This document shows positions 8,200-16,802 of a DNA stretch of 40,618 nucleotides, one piece after another. The stretch's first letter is position 1, and each line of letters opens with the position of its first letter. This stretch comes from Pseudomonadota bacterium. Its GTDB lineage: Bacteria; Pseudomonadota; Gammaproteobacteria; Steroidobacterales; Steroidobacteraceae. The notes beneath the pieces are model-generated. The model was not told the DNA's origin and searched no databases. It saw only the letters and a program-made list of their open reading frames with translations. Position numbers and translations under genes: made by a program. The stretch covers positions 1 to 40,618 of the forward strand of contig JAJYAM010000016.1 of assembly GCA_021779535.1 (NCBI GenBank), read 5' to 3'.

Positions 8200-11100
8200 C
8201 TACACCTGCAGCCGGTCGCCGTCGCGGGCGACCAGCGCGTACAGCACCGGCATCAAGAACAGGCTGAACGCGAGCCGGGACAGCATGCCGCTGACGATCA
8301 CGAGCGCGAACGGCCGCTGGGAATCGGTTCCGACGCCGGTCGCGATCGCCGCCGGCAGCAAGCCGAGCGCGGCGACCAGCGCCGTCATCACGATCGGCCG
8401 CAGCCGCTCGATCGCGCCCTGGCGGATCGCCGCGGCGAGCGCGACCCCGCCGCGGCGCAGCTCGTTCACGTAGGAGATGTAGACGACCGCGGTCAGCACC
8501 GAGACGCCGAACAAGGCGAGGAAGCCGATCCCGGTCGACACCGAGAACGGGGTGCCGGTCAGCCAGAGCGCGACGAGGCCGCCGAACGGCGCCGACAGCA
8601 GCACGCCGATCACCGTGATCATCGGGAACTTGAAGTTGTTGTAGAGCGCGAACAACAGCAGGAAGATCAGGAACAGCGTCACCGGCAGGATCACGTCCAG
8701 CTGCCGCCGGGACGCCGTATAGTCCGAGTACTCGCCGCCCCAGTCGAGCCGGTAGCCTTGCGGCAGCGAGACCTGCCGCGCGACCTGGTGGATCGCGTCG
8801 CCGACCGCGCTCGCGAGGTCGCGGCCGCGCACCGAGAATTGCACGCCGATGTAGCGCGAGTCGTTCTGCCGGTAGATGAACGAGGCGCCGTCGGTGATCC
8901 GCAGACTGGCGAGATCCCGCAGCGGGATCTGCGCTCCGCCGGGCGTCGCGACCGGGATCGCGCCGATCTCGGTCGGGTCGTCGCGGAAGCGTTTCTGCAG
9001 GCGCACGACGAGATCGAACTGCTTCTCGCCCTGGACGATCTCGGTCGCCACGTCGCCGCCGATCGCGGTCTGGATCAACGCGTTCAGGTCGGCGACGTTG
9101 AGCCCGTAGCGGGCGAGCTTCGCGCGATCGATCGCGATCGTGAGGCTCGGTTGTCCGAGCTCCTGCACCAAGGTCACGTCGCGGATTCCGCGGACGTGCG
9201 CGAGGACCTGCTTGATCTGCTTGCCCTTCGCCTGCAGCACCTGCAGGTTCGGTCCGAAGATCTTGACGGCGAGCGCGCTCTTCAGGCCCGTCTCGGCCTC
9301 GTCGACCGCGTCCTCGGCGGGCTGCGTGTAGTTGAACACGATGCCGGGAAATTGCCGGAGCTTGCGGTCCATCGCCGCGATCAGCTCCGGCTTGGTGCGG
9401 TAGGGTCCGCGCCACTCGGAATACGGCTTCAGGCCGACGAAGAACTCGACGTTGAAGAAACCGGTCGAGTCGGTGCCGTCGTCGGGGCGCCCGAGTTCCG
9501 AGGTCACGGTCGTCACCTGCGCAAAGGAGCCGAGCACCGCGCGGATCTGCGGCGTGACCTTCGCCGCCTCGTCGAACGAGATCGTGTACGGCATGGTCGC
9601 CCGGACCCACAGCGCCCCTTCGTCGAGATTGGGCATGAACTCGGCGCCGATCCGCGGCACCAGCAGCAGGGCGGCGGCGAGCGCGAGCGCGCACGCACCG
9701 GTCGTCGTCCAGGGACGTGCGAGGCAGCGATCCAGCGTGCGCGCGTACCAGCGCTGGAAGCCCTCGAACACCACGTTGCGCCGCTCGCGGACTCCGCGGC
9801 GCATCAGCAGCGCGCACAGCACCGGCAGCAGCGTCAGCGTGACGACCAGCGAGCCGATCAGCGCGTAGATCATCGTGTCCGCCATCGGCTTGAACAGCGT
9901 CCCGGAGGGCCCGGTCAGCACGTAGATCGGCAGGAAGCCCGCGACGATCACCGCGACCGCATAGAACAAGGGGCGGTCCACTTCCGCGGCCGCCGCCTCG
10001 ATCACCGCGCGCACGTCGAACGGACCGCCACCGCGCGCGGCGATCTGCCGGTAGACGTTCTCGACCATGAATATCGCGCCGTCGACGAGTATCCCGAAGT
10101 CCACCGCGCCGATCGACAGCAGGTTCGCGGAGGCGTTTTGCAGGTCGAGGCACACGAACGCGAACAGCAGCGCGAGCGGGATCGTGGTCGCGACGATCAG
10201 CCCGGCGCGCACGTCGAACAGGAAGAACACCAGCACGACGACCACGAGCAGCATTCCGCGCAGGAGGTTGCCCTCGACCACCCGCGTGGTCTGCGCGATC
10301 AGGTCGCTCAGGTCGTAGAACGGATGGACCTTGACGTCCTTCGGCAGGATCGAGCGGTTCAGCTCGCGGGTCTTCGCCTCGACGCGCCTCAACACGTTCT
10401 GGGTCTTCTCGCCGGTGCGCATCAGGATCACGCCCTCGACCGCGTCGTTGTGCTTCTCGTAGCCGAACTCGCCGAGCCTCGGCGCGATCCCGATCACGAC
10501 GCGCCCGAGATCCTTCACCAGCACCGGCGTGCCGTCGTGGACCGCGACGACGACGTCGCCGATGTCGCCGAGCGTCGTCAGCCGGCCCTTGCCGCGGACG
10601 TAGTAGAACTGGCCCCCCTGGGAATAGAAGCCGCCGCCGGAGTTGCCGTTGTTCGCGGTGAGCGCGGCCTCGACCTGGGGCACGGACAAGCCCGCCGCGG
10701 CGACCTTGGTCGGGTCGAGCAGGACCTGGTATTGCATCGTGCCGCCGCCGAACCCGGAATCGTCGGCGACGCCGGGCACCGAGCGGTATTGCGGTTCGAC
10801 GATCCAGTCCTCGATGGTCTTCAGCTGCATCGGCGAGCGATCGGGGCTCTCGAGCACGTAGCGGTAGATCAGCCCCGACGGCGGCGACATCGGCGATATC
10901 GACGGCGAGACGCCGGGGGGCAGCGTCAGCGCGCCGAGACGGTTGAAGACGCGTTGGCGCGCGAAGTAGTCGCCGGTTCCGTTCGCGAACGTCAGCGTGA
11001 CGTCGGAGAGCCCGTAGAGCGAGATCGAGCGAATCGTCGTGATCCGCGGGATGCCGTTCATTCCGCGTTCGATCGGCACCGTGAGCAGGCGCTCGACCTC

Positions 11101-11343
11101 TTCGGCGGCGTGCCCCGGCCACTGCGTGATGATCTCGACCATCGGCGGCGACAGGTCCGGGTACGCGTCCATCGGCAGCCGCTTCAAGGACCAGAGGCCC
11201 GCCGCGACCAGCAGCACCGTCAGCAGGCCGACGAGGAGCCGCTGCCGCAGCGACGAGGCGACGATGCGGTTCATGATCGACCCGGCGCCGGCGGGGCGCG
11301 CCGGCGACGCGGCGTCGGGTTCGTCCGGGCGGGGCGTGCTCAT
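8200..11343 (-). CDS. CusA/CzcA-family heavy-metal efflux RND permease
   Basis: Inner-membrane proton-driven pump of a tripartite efflux system, 1047 residues, the normal size. It has the usual layout: a transmembrane helix near 34-53, a large periplasmic loop, a helix bundle from about 358, a second loop and a second bundle. The proton-relay helix reads DFGILVDGAIFMVEN (415-429), with D415, D421 and E428. This is the pattern of the CzcA-like divalent-cation (Co/Zn/Cd/Ni) branch rather than the Cu/Ag CusA branch; the metal is an inference. The first 23 residues are Pro/Ala-rich and Met24 is a possible alternative start, but ATG 11343 overlaps the adaptor stop (ATGA) and is preferred. Adaptor and outer-membrane factor genes precede it. 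Confidence 0.93.
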   Translation of the reverse strand: MSTPRPDEPDAASPARPAGAGSIMNRIVASSLRQRLLVGLLTVLLVAAGLWSLKRLPMDAYPDLSPPMVEIITQWPGHAAEEVERLLTVPIERGMNGIPRITTIRSISLYGLSDVTLTFANGTGDYFARQRVFNRLGALTLPPGVSPSISPMSPPSGLIYRYVLESPDRSPMQLKTIEDWIVEPQYRSVPGVADDSGFGGGTMQYQVLLDPTKVAAAGLSVPQVEAALTANNGNSGGGFYSQGGQFYYVRGKGRLTTLGDIGDVVVAVHDGTPVLVKDLGRVVIGIAPRLGEFGYEKHNDAVEGVILMRTGEKTQNVLRRVEAKTRELNRSILPKDVKVHPFYDLSDLIAQTTRVVEGNLLRGMLLVVVVLVFFLFDVRAGLIVATTIPLALLFAFVCLDLQNASANLLSIGAVDFGILVDGAIFMVENVYRQIAARGGGPFDVRAVIEAAAAEVDRPLFYAVAVIVAGFLPIYVLTGPSGTLFKPMADTMIYALIGSLVVTLTLLPVLCALLMRRGVRERRNVVFEGFQRWYARTLDRCLARPWTTTGACALALAAALLLVPRIGAEFMPNLDEGALWVRATMPYTISFDEAAKVTPQIRAVLGSFAQVTTVTSELGRPDDGTDSTGFFNVEFFVGLKPYSEWRGPYRTKPELIAAMDRKLRQFPGIVFNYTQPAEDAVDEAETGLKSALAVKIFGPNLQVLQAKGKQIKQVLAHVRGIRDVTLVQELGQPSLTIAIDRAKLARYGLNVADLNALIQTAIGGDVATEIVQGEKQFDLVVRLQKRFRDDPTEIGAIPVATPGGAQIPLRDLASLRITDGASFIYRQNDSRYIGVQFSVRGRDLASAVGDAIHQVARQVSLPQGYRLDWGGEYSDYTASRRQLDVILPVTLFLIFLLLFALYNNFKFPMITVIGVLLSAPFGGLVALWLTGTPFSVSTGIGFLALFGVSVLTAVVYISYVNELRRGGVALAAAIRQGAIERLRPIVMTALVAALGLLPAAIATGVGTDSQRPFALVIVSGMLSRLAFSLFLMPVLYALVARDGDRLQV

Positions 11344-12533
11344 TGATTCTGGATGAACTGCAGGAACAACGCCCCGTCCGTGACGATGCGCTCGCCGGCG
11401 CGCAGGCCGCCGTCGATTCGGTAGCGTCCCGCGTCGCGTCCGCCGAGTCGCACCGGTCGGCGCGCGAAACCGCCGTCGGCGGCGAGCACGTACACGAACG
11501 GCAGGTTCTCGCCGTCACGCAGCACCGCCGACACCGGTATCAGCAGGCCCTGGATCGCCCGCTGCGAGCGGATCCGGACGCGGACGTACTGGTGACGCCT
11601 CAACGCCCCGCGAGGATTCGCGACCGTGATCCGCGCGAGAACGCTGCGCGTCGCGGGATCGACCTGGACGGCGACGTTGGTGACGGTGCCCTGGAGCGCG
11701 CCGCTGCCGGACCCGGCGCGGATCCGCGCCGGATCGCCGACGTGGACCGCGGCGACGTCGTCGCCGAAGATCTGCGCGTCGACCCAGACACGCGACAGGT
11801 CGGCGACCGTGAAGCACGGGGTGCTGCCGGCCTGCAGGAGCTCGCCCGGGTGAATCCCGCGCTCGACGATCGTCCCGGCGATCGGGGCGCGTATCACCGC
11901 GGCCGGGAGACTCGATCGGCCGCCGCGGATCGCGTGCAGCGTCGCGGGGTCGGCGCCGAGCGCCAGCAGCGCCTGTCGCGCGGCGTCGCGATCGGCCTCG
12001 GCGCCGATCGCGTCGGCCTCGGCCTGATCGGCCTTGCGCCGCGAGATCCCGTGCTGGCGCAACAGTGCGGCCTCGAGGTCGGCGAGGCGGCGCGCGGTGG
12101 CCGCGGCGGCGACCGCCTTGCGATACGCGCTCGCCGCGGCGGCGAAATCCGGCGAGTCGACGACCGCGAGCGGCGCGCCGCGGGCGACGCGCTCGCCGCT
12201 CGACACCAGCAGCCGCTCGACCGGTCCCGAGAACGGCGCGAGCACCGGGGTCGAACGATCGGCGTCGAGCGCGACGGTTCCGTCGGCGAGGATCGAGCGG
12301 TGGAATTCGCTTGGCTCGACGGTGTCGAGCGCGATGTGCCGGCGCTGCGCCGCGGTCAGCGTGACGTCATGCGCGGTCGTCGCCGCCGGCCCACCGCCGC
12401 CGTGCGGGTGGCTGCACCCCGCGAGCGCGAGCCCCGCGGCCGCCGTGCCGAGGAAGGCCGGCCACCGGCGGCGCGGCGGCGCCGCGCCCCGGCGAAAATT
12501 CGAACCGGGATCGCGCTCGGCTGTGTCGTTCAT
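11340..12533 (-). CDS. RND efflux periplasmic adaptor lipoprotein (HlyD/CzcB/CusB family)
   Basis: Membrane fusion protein linking the RND pump to the outer-membrane channel, 397 residues. A hydrophobic segment ends in the lipobox LAGC with C40 as the likely lipidated residue, followed at once by a short His/Gly stretch (SHPHGGGG) that could bind metal. Then come the barrel-sandwich halves (APFSGPVERLLVSSGERV and APIAGTIVERGIHPGELL), separated by a helical hairpin at about 130-190, and a beta-barrel/membrane-proximal region. It overlaps both neighbours by 4 nt (ATGA at each junction). The long N-terminal region before the hydrophobic segment is rich in Arg and Pro. Confidence 0.92.
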   Translation of the reverse strand: MNDTAERDPGSNFRRGAAPPRRRWPAFLGTAAAGLALAGCSHPHGGGGPAATTAHDVTLTAAQRRHIALDTVEPSEFHRSILADGTVALDADRSTPVLAPFSGPVERLLVSSGERVARGAPLAVVDSPDFAAAASAYRKAVAAAATARRLADLEAALLRQHGISRRKADQAEADAIGAEADRDAARQALLALGADPATLHAIRGGRSSLPAAVIRAPIAGTIVERGIHPGELLQAGSTPCFTVADLSRVWVDAQIFGDDVAAVHVGDPARIRAGSGSGALQGTVTNVAVQVDPATRSVLARITVANPRGALRRHQYVRVRIRSQRAIQGLLIPVSAVLRDGENLPFVYVLAADGGFARRPVRLGGRDAGRYRIDGGLRAGERIVTDGALFLQFIQNQ

Positions 12534-14050
12534 CGTCTCTCACCTGCGAGATCGGCGCTTCGCCACCAGCCGCCACCGAGCGCCTGGAACAGCGCGACGG
12601 TGTCGGCGAAGCGATTCGCCTGAGCTTGGATCAGGCCGATCCGGGCCTGTAGATAAGTCTGCTCGGCGCCGAACAGCGTGACGTCGCCGGCGTAGCCGGC
12701 GGTCCGCTGGCGCCGGGTCAACTCGAAGCTGCGCTTCGTCGCCCGCTCCGCCACGGCCGCGGCCTGCAGGCCGGCCGCATCCTGATCGAGTGCCGCCAGG
12801 GTGTCGGCCACGTTCTGGAACGCCGTGAGCACGGTGCCCCGATAGGTTTCCGCGGCTTCGCGATAGGCCGCTCGCGCCGCCTTCTCGCGATCGCGCAGCG
12901 CGCCGCCCTCGAATACCGGCGCGGTCAGTGCGGCGCCGATGCCCCAGAAGCCGGTGCCGCCGGTGAACAGGTCCGAGATCGCGAGCGCGGTGCTGCCGAG
13001 GTTCGCCGACAAGGTCAGGTTCGGGAACCGTTCGGCGACCGCGATGCCGACCGCCGCGCTCGCCGCGTGCAGGTTCGACTGTGCCTGCCGGACGTCGGGT
13101 CGTTGTTCGACGAGGCGCGACGGGAGACTGACCGGCAAACGCTCGGGCAAGTGCAGATCGGCGAGATCGATCCGGTCGCGGCGGCGGTTCGGCGGATCGC
13201 CCAACAGCGCGGCGAGCAGGTCGCGTTGCTCGGCGAGCGCCTTCTCGAGCGGCGGCAGGGTCGCCGCGACCGTGGCCGCCTGCGCCTGCTGGGCGGCGAG
13301 ATCGATACGGCTCGAGTAGCCCTTCGCATACCGCAGCCGCAGGATCCGCGTGACCGACCGGTCGCTCGCGATGAGCTGGCGGGTCGCGCGGACCTCGGCG
13401 CGCAGCGCCGCTTCCTCGATCGCCGCGACCGCGACGTTCGCGACCAGCGTCTCGTAGGTCGCGATCATCTCGAAGCGCGCGGCCCGGGTCGCCTCGCCGG
13501 CGACCTCCACGGTGCGCCGATTCAGGCCGAACACGTCCGGCACGTAGGCGACGCTGACGCCCGGCGTGTACAGGTCGTATTGGAACTCGTTCGGTACCGC
13601 CGGATAGTTCGGGACCGGCGCGAGCAGCGCCGACTGGCGCGCCCGGCTCGCCGCGAAGCCGGCGCTCACGCTCGGGGCGTAGGCGCCGCGTGCCGCGAGC
13701 TCTTCGTCGTGCGCGGTCTCGAGCGCGGCGCGGGCGGCGCCGAGGTCCGGATTGTGCGCGATCGCCCGCGCGATCAGGCGGTCGAGCGCCGGCGAGCCGA
13801 AGCGCGTCCACCAGCGCCCGCCGATCGCGGCGTCGACCGCGAAGCGCTGCGAGGCGCCGGCGACGACGCCGGGCGTCGCCGCGGTGGGTCGCAAGGGCGC
13901 GTTCGCGTAAGCGGCGTTGACCGGCGGCGGCGGCGCGATGAACCGGGGACCGACCGCGCAACCCGCGCCCGCGGCGCACGCGATCGTGAGCGTTGCGAGC
14001 CGGCGGATCGCGCCGGTTTGCCGCCACCGCGCGCGACGCACGGTCCTCAT
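12530..14050 (-). CDS. Outer-membrane factor lipoprotein of RND efflux system (NodT/OprM family)
   Basis: TolC-like exit channel, 506 residues. Starting at ATG 14050, which overlaps the upstream MFS stop (ATGA), gives a basic N terminus, a short hydrophobic core and lipobox AGAGC with C31 as the lipid anchor. The mature start CAVGPRF and the motif RWWTRFGSPALDRLI are typical of NodT-family factors, and two repeats rich in helical coiled-coil residues follow (ALETAHDEELAARGAYAPS and VEQRPDVRQAQSNLHAA). The conserved second-half motif ERFPNLTLSANLG is present. It is encoded directly upstream of the adaptor and pump, so the three make a full trans-envelope exporter. Confidence 0.93.
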   Translation of the reverse strand: MRTVRRARWRQTGAIRRLATLTIACAAGAGCAVGPRFIAPPPPVNAAYANAPLRPTAATPGVVAGASQRFAVDAAIGGRWWTRFGSPALDRLIARAIAHNPDLGAARAALETAHDEELAARGAYAPSVSAGFAASRARQSALLAPVPNYPAVPNEFQYDLYTPGVSVAYVPDVFGLNRRTVEVAGEATRAARFEMIATYETLVANVAVAAIEEAALRAEVRATRQLIASDRSVTRILRLRYAKGYSSRIDLAAQQAQAATVAATLPPLEKALAEQRDLLAALLGDPPNRRRDRIDLADLHLPERLPVSLPSRLVEQRPDVRQAQSNLHAASAAVGIAVAERFPNLTLSANLGSTALAISDLFTGGTGFWGIGAALTAPVFEGGALRDREKAARAAYREAAETYRGTVLTAFQNVADTLAALDQDAAGLQAAAVAERATKRSFELTRRQRTAGYAGDVTLFGAEQTYLQARIGLIQAQANRFADTVALFQALGGGWWRSADLAGERR

Positions 14051-15351
14051 CCGATCGCCGCGTCGTCGGGTGCCCGCACCCGCTCGAGACCGTGACCGCG
14101 CGGGCCGGATTCGCGCCACCAGAGGCTCGCGACCGAGAGGAACGCGACGAAGCCGATCGCGCCGAAGAACCAGAGCATCGCGTCGTAGCCGGCGGGATTG
14201 CGCGGACCCGCGTGCGCCCGGTCGTTCAACCAGCCCGCGGCGAGATTGCAGGCCGCGAGGCCGACGTTCTGCAGCATGTTGATCAGCCCATAGGCGGTAC
14301 CGAGGCGGCGCGGCTCGACCAGCATCGCGGTCGCGGGCCAGATCACCGCCGGGACGACCGAGAAGCTCACCCCCATCAACGCCGTCGAGATCCACAGGCT
14401 CCAGTGCGTCGTGCCGAGGATCAGGAACGTGGCCGGCAGCAGCAGCGTGCCGAGCGTCATCATCAGTGCGCGGTGGCCGAAGCGATCGGCGATCCAGCCG
14501 AACAGCGGGGTCGCGAAGATCGCCGCGAAGAACACCCAGCTGTTCGCGAGCCCGGCCGCCCGCAGGCTCAAGCCCTTCGCATCCTGGAAATACTCGATCG
14601 CAAAGGTGCTGCGGAACGGGAAGAACACCGATGCGAACAGCACGTTCAGCGTCAGGATGTACCAGAACGAGCGGTCGAACCGCCACACGTCGATCCAGAC
14701 GATGCGCTCCGCGGACGCCGACGGCCGCGCCGTGGCCGCCGCGGCGCCGAAGCCGTAGCGGTACCCGAGCGCCGCGACGAAGCCGACGCCGGTGATCGCC
14801 GCGCCGAGCCACAGCGGCAATTGCCAGCCATGCGCGTAGACCGTCCTCGCCCAGGCCGGGGACGTATCCGCCGCATAGGAACCGATGCGCGCGAGGCTGA
14901 AGAACAGCGCCATCGCGAACGCGGTGCCGCCGCCGGCGAACCACTGTGCGAGCGCCGCGAGCAGGGCGATGAACAGCGCCTCCTCGCTCACGCCGAAGAT
15001 CAGCCGGCCGAGCACCATCACCGGGTACGGATTGCCGATCGCGGTCAGCACCGCGCCGAGGAAGCACAGTCCGGCGGTCCACAGCGCGACCCGCGCGGAC
15101 CCGTAGCGATCGATCAGCAGGCCGCCGGCGAGCGCGAGCACGACGTTCGGCAGGCTGAACACCGCGTTCAGCATTCCGATCTGCGCCTGGCTGAATCCCC
15201 GATCGGCGCGCAGGAAGCCCGCGATCGGCGCGATCGCGTCGTACTCGTAATAACAGCCGGCGATCGCCGCGCTGCACAGCGCGAGCACCCACCAGCGCCG
15301 TGATGCCGGCGCGACCGCGCGGATCGCGACCGCCCGGTCCACCGCGCTCAC
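14047..15351 (-). CDS. MFS transporter in RND/oxidoreductase operon
   Basis: Twelve-helix major facilitator, 434 residues. The start is taken as GTG 15351 because it forms a GTGA overlap with the stop of the upstream oxidoreductase and places the first helix (RRWWVLALCSAAIAG) near residue 20. The loop 2-3 signature is present (LIDRYGSARVALW), and the second half repeats it (IADRFGHRALMMT). The substrate is unknown. Its place between an FAD oxidoreductase and a tripartite pump, with 4-nt overlaps on both sides, suggests that all five gene products handle one compound, with this carrier moving it across the inner membrane. This is inference from gene order only. Confidence 0.88.
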   Translation of the reverse strand: MSAVDRAVAIRAVAPASRRWWVLALCSAAIAGCYYEYDAIAPIAGFLRADRGFSQAQIGMLNAVFSLPNVVLALAGGLLIDRYGSARVALWTAGLCFLGAVLTAIGNPYPVMVLGRLIFGVSEEALFIALLAALAQWFAGGGTAFAMALFFSLARIGSYAADTSPAWARTVYAHGWQLPLWLGAAITGVGFVAALGYRYGFGAAAATARPSASAERIVWIDVWRFDRSFWYILTLNVLFASVFFPFRSTFAIEYFQDAKGLSLRAAGLANSWVFFAAIFATPLFGWIADRFGHRALMMTLGTLLLPATFLILGTTHWSLWISTALMGVSFSVVPAVIWPATAMLVEPRRLGTAYGLINMLQNVGLAACNLAAGWLNDRAHAGPRNPAGYDAMLWFFGAIGFVAFLSVASLWWRESGPRGHGLERVRAPDDAAIG

Positions 15352-16715
15352 TGGATCCGTGCTCCCTGGCGTCGCAATTCCCTCTGCACCGCCGTGACGT
15401 CGATCCGATCGAACGACGCGCCGGTCTTGCAGCCGATCGCCGCGGCGACGCCCGCGCCCTGTCCGCTCACCGCGCAGCACATCATGTTGCGCACCGCCGC
15501 GTGCGAGACCTTGTCGCCGCCGATCGCGCGCCCCGCGACCAGCAGATTGCCGACGCCCTTCGGCAGCAGCGCGCGGTAGGGCACGTGGAAATAACGCCCG
15601 GTGGTCGGCAGGATCAGCAGTCCATAGCCGTCGATGAATTCCGGGAAGATCCCGATCGAGTCCTCGAAGCGTCCTTGGTCGCGCACGTCGCCCGCGGTCA
15701 GGTTGTACACCGCGTCGATCTTGCGGGTGTCGCGGATCCCGACCGTCATCCCGAAGTTGCGCAGCTTCGCGCGATCGCAACCCGGCATGAAGCGCTTCAG
15801 GGCCTCGATCGCCTGGATCGCCTGGCGGCGTCCCTCGATCTCGCCGCGCGTCAGGTCGGTCGGGTCCGTCCCGTCGATGCCGGGCAGGTGGATCAGATTG
15901 AGGTAGGTGAGATCGCCCTGATCGCTGACCGTGCCCCAGGTGCCGGCGATCGTGCTCAAGGCCGCCGGGATCACGCCGGCGGCGACCGCTTGCTTGAACG
16001 GCTTGCGCAGGAACGGGGAGAACAGCGCGTCTTCCTTGCCGGTCGTCTCGATGTTCCACTCGCCGTTGCCGACCCAGTCGCGGTAGGTCTGCGGATCGGC
16101 CTTGATCGCGTCCATGAAGCGGCGCTTGTCGACCCCGCTCATCGAGAACATCACCGATGCGGCCATCATTTCCTCGCGCGGGGTCTTGCGCACCGGGGCG
16201 CCGGCGCGCGCGGCGACGTCCGCGTCGCCGGTCGCGTCGATCACGCGCTTCGCGAGGATCGCTTCGCGGCCGGCCTTGCTCTCGGTGATCACGCCGCGGA
16301 TCGCGCCGTCCTCGACGATCGGCGCGACGCAGAGCCGATGCAGGAGCGGCGTCACGCCGGCTTCCTCGACGAGCGTGTCCGCGACCCATTTGAACATCTC
16401 GGCGTCGAGCGCATGGCTGATCGACTGCGGTTCGGGCAAGGCCGCGCCCATCGCCTTCGCGCGTTCCTCGAACTCGATGCCGATCCCTTCGGAGTCGATC
16501 GTCTTCTCGTGCCGGTACCACGCGAAGCCCTCGACGCCGACCTGGGTGATGTTGCCGCCGAAGCAGCCGTTGCGTTCGAGCAGCATGGTCGCGACGCCGG
16601 CCCGGGCGGCCGCGAGCGCGGCCGCGAGGCCGCCGGGTCCGCTGCCGACGACCAGGACGTCGGTCTCGAGCACCACGTCCACCGCACGCGCCGGTTCATG
16701 AATCCGCTTCGTCAT
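15348..16715 (-). CDS. FAD-dependent oxidoreductase (FAD_oxidored family)
   Basis: A 455-residue flavoprotein. The dinucleotide-binding fold starts at LVVGSGPGGLAAALAAARAG (GxGxxG at 24-29), and the later motif VIDATGDADVAARAG and the C-terminal NLLVAGRAIGGDKVSHAAVR fit the FAD_oxidored group. Conserved RDTRKIDAVYNL lies around the middle of the second half. Substrates of this family are poorly known. There is no signal peptide, so it is cytosolic. It is the first gene of a five-gene minus-strand unit and ends in a GTGA overlap with the MFS gene. The only ribosome-binding candidate (AAGGAG) is about 13 bases before ATG 16715, a rather long spacing. Confidence 0.87.
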   Translation of the reverse strand: MTKRIHEPARAVDVVLETDVLVVGSGPGGLAAALAAARAGVATMLLERNGCFGGNITQVGVEGFAWYRHEKTIDSEGIGIEFEERAKAMGAALPEPQSISHALDAEMFKWVADTLVEEAGVTPLLHRLCVAPIVEDGAIRGVITESKAGREAILAKRVIDATGDADVAARAGAPVRKTPREEMMAASVMFSMSGVDKRRFMDAIKADPQTYRDWVGNGEWNIETTGKEDALFSPFLRKPFKQAVAAGVIPAALSTIAGTWGTVSDQGDLTYLNLIHLPGIDGTDPTDLTRGEIEGRRQAIQAIEALKRFMPGCDRAKLRNFGMTVGIRDTRKIDAVYNLTAGDVRDQGRFEDSIGIFPEFIDGYGLLILPTTGRYFHVPYRALLPKGVGNLLVAGRAIGGDKVSHAAVRNMMCCAVSGQGAGVAAAIGCKTGASFDRIDVTAVQRELRRQGARIQ

Positions 16716-16776
16716 GGGATCGTCGAGGCTCCTTCCGGGGGCGCGACCGAGGGCCGCCGGGCGATGTTAACCGGTC

Positions 16777-16799
16777 GGAGCGGCCGCGGGAACCGCTCC
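16777..16799 (-). terminator. Hairpin after MFS gene, no T-tract
   Basis: Perfect 7-bp inverted repeat GGAGCGG / CCGCTCC with a 9-base loop, beginning only three bases after the MFS stop on the minus strand. No T-run follows. It probably ends or attenuates the SDR-MFS transcript ahead of the oxidoreductase operon; the 87-bp gap must also hold any promoter of that operon, but none is convincing. Confidence 0.45.
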
Positions 16800-16802
16800 C
16801 GT

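Noticed and set aside
8758-11346. Long plus-strand open frame opposite the RND pump
   Set aside because: No motif and no ribosome-binding site; the minus strand has the complete pump with its DFG...D helix.
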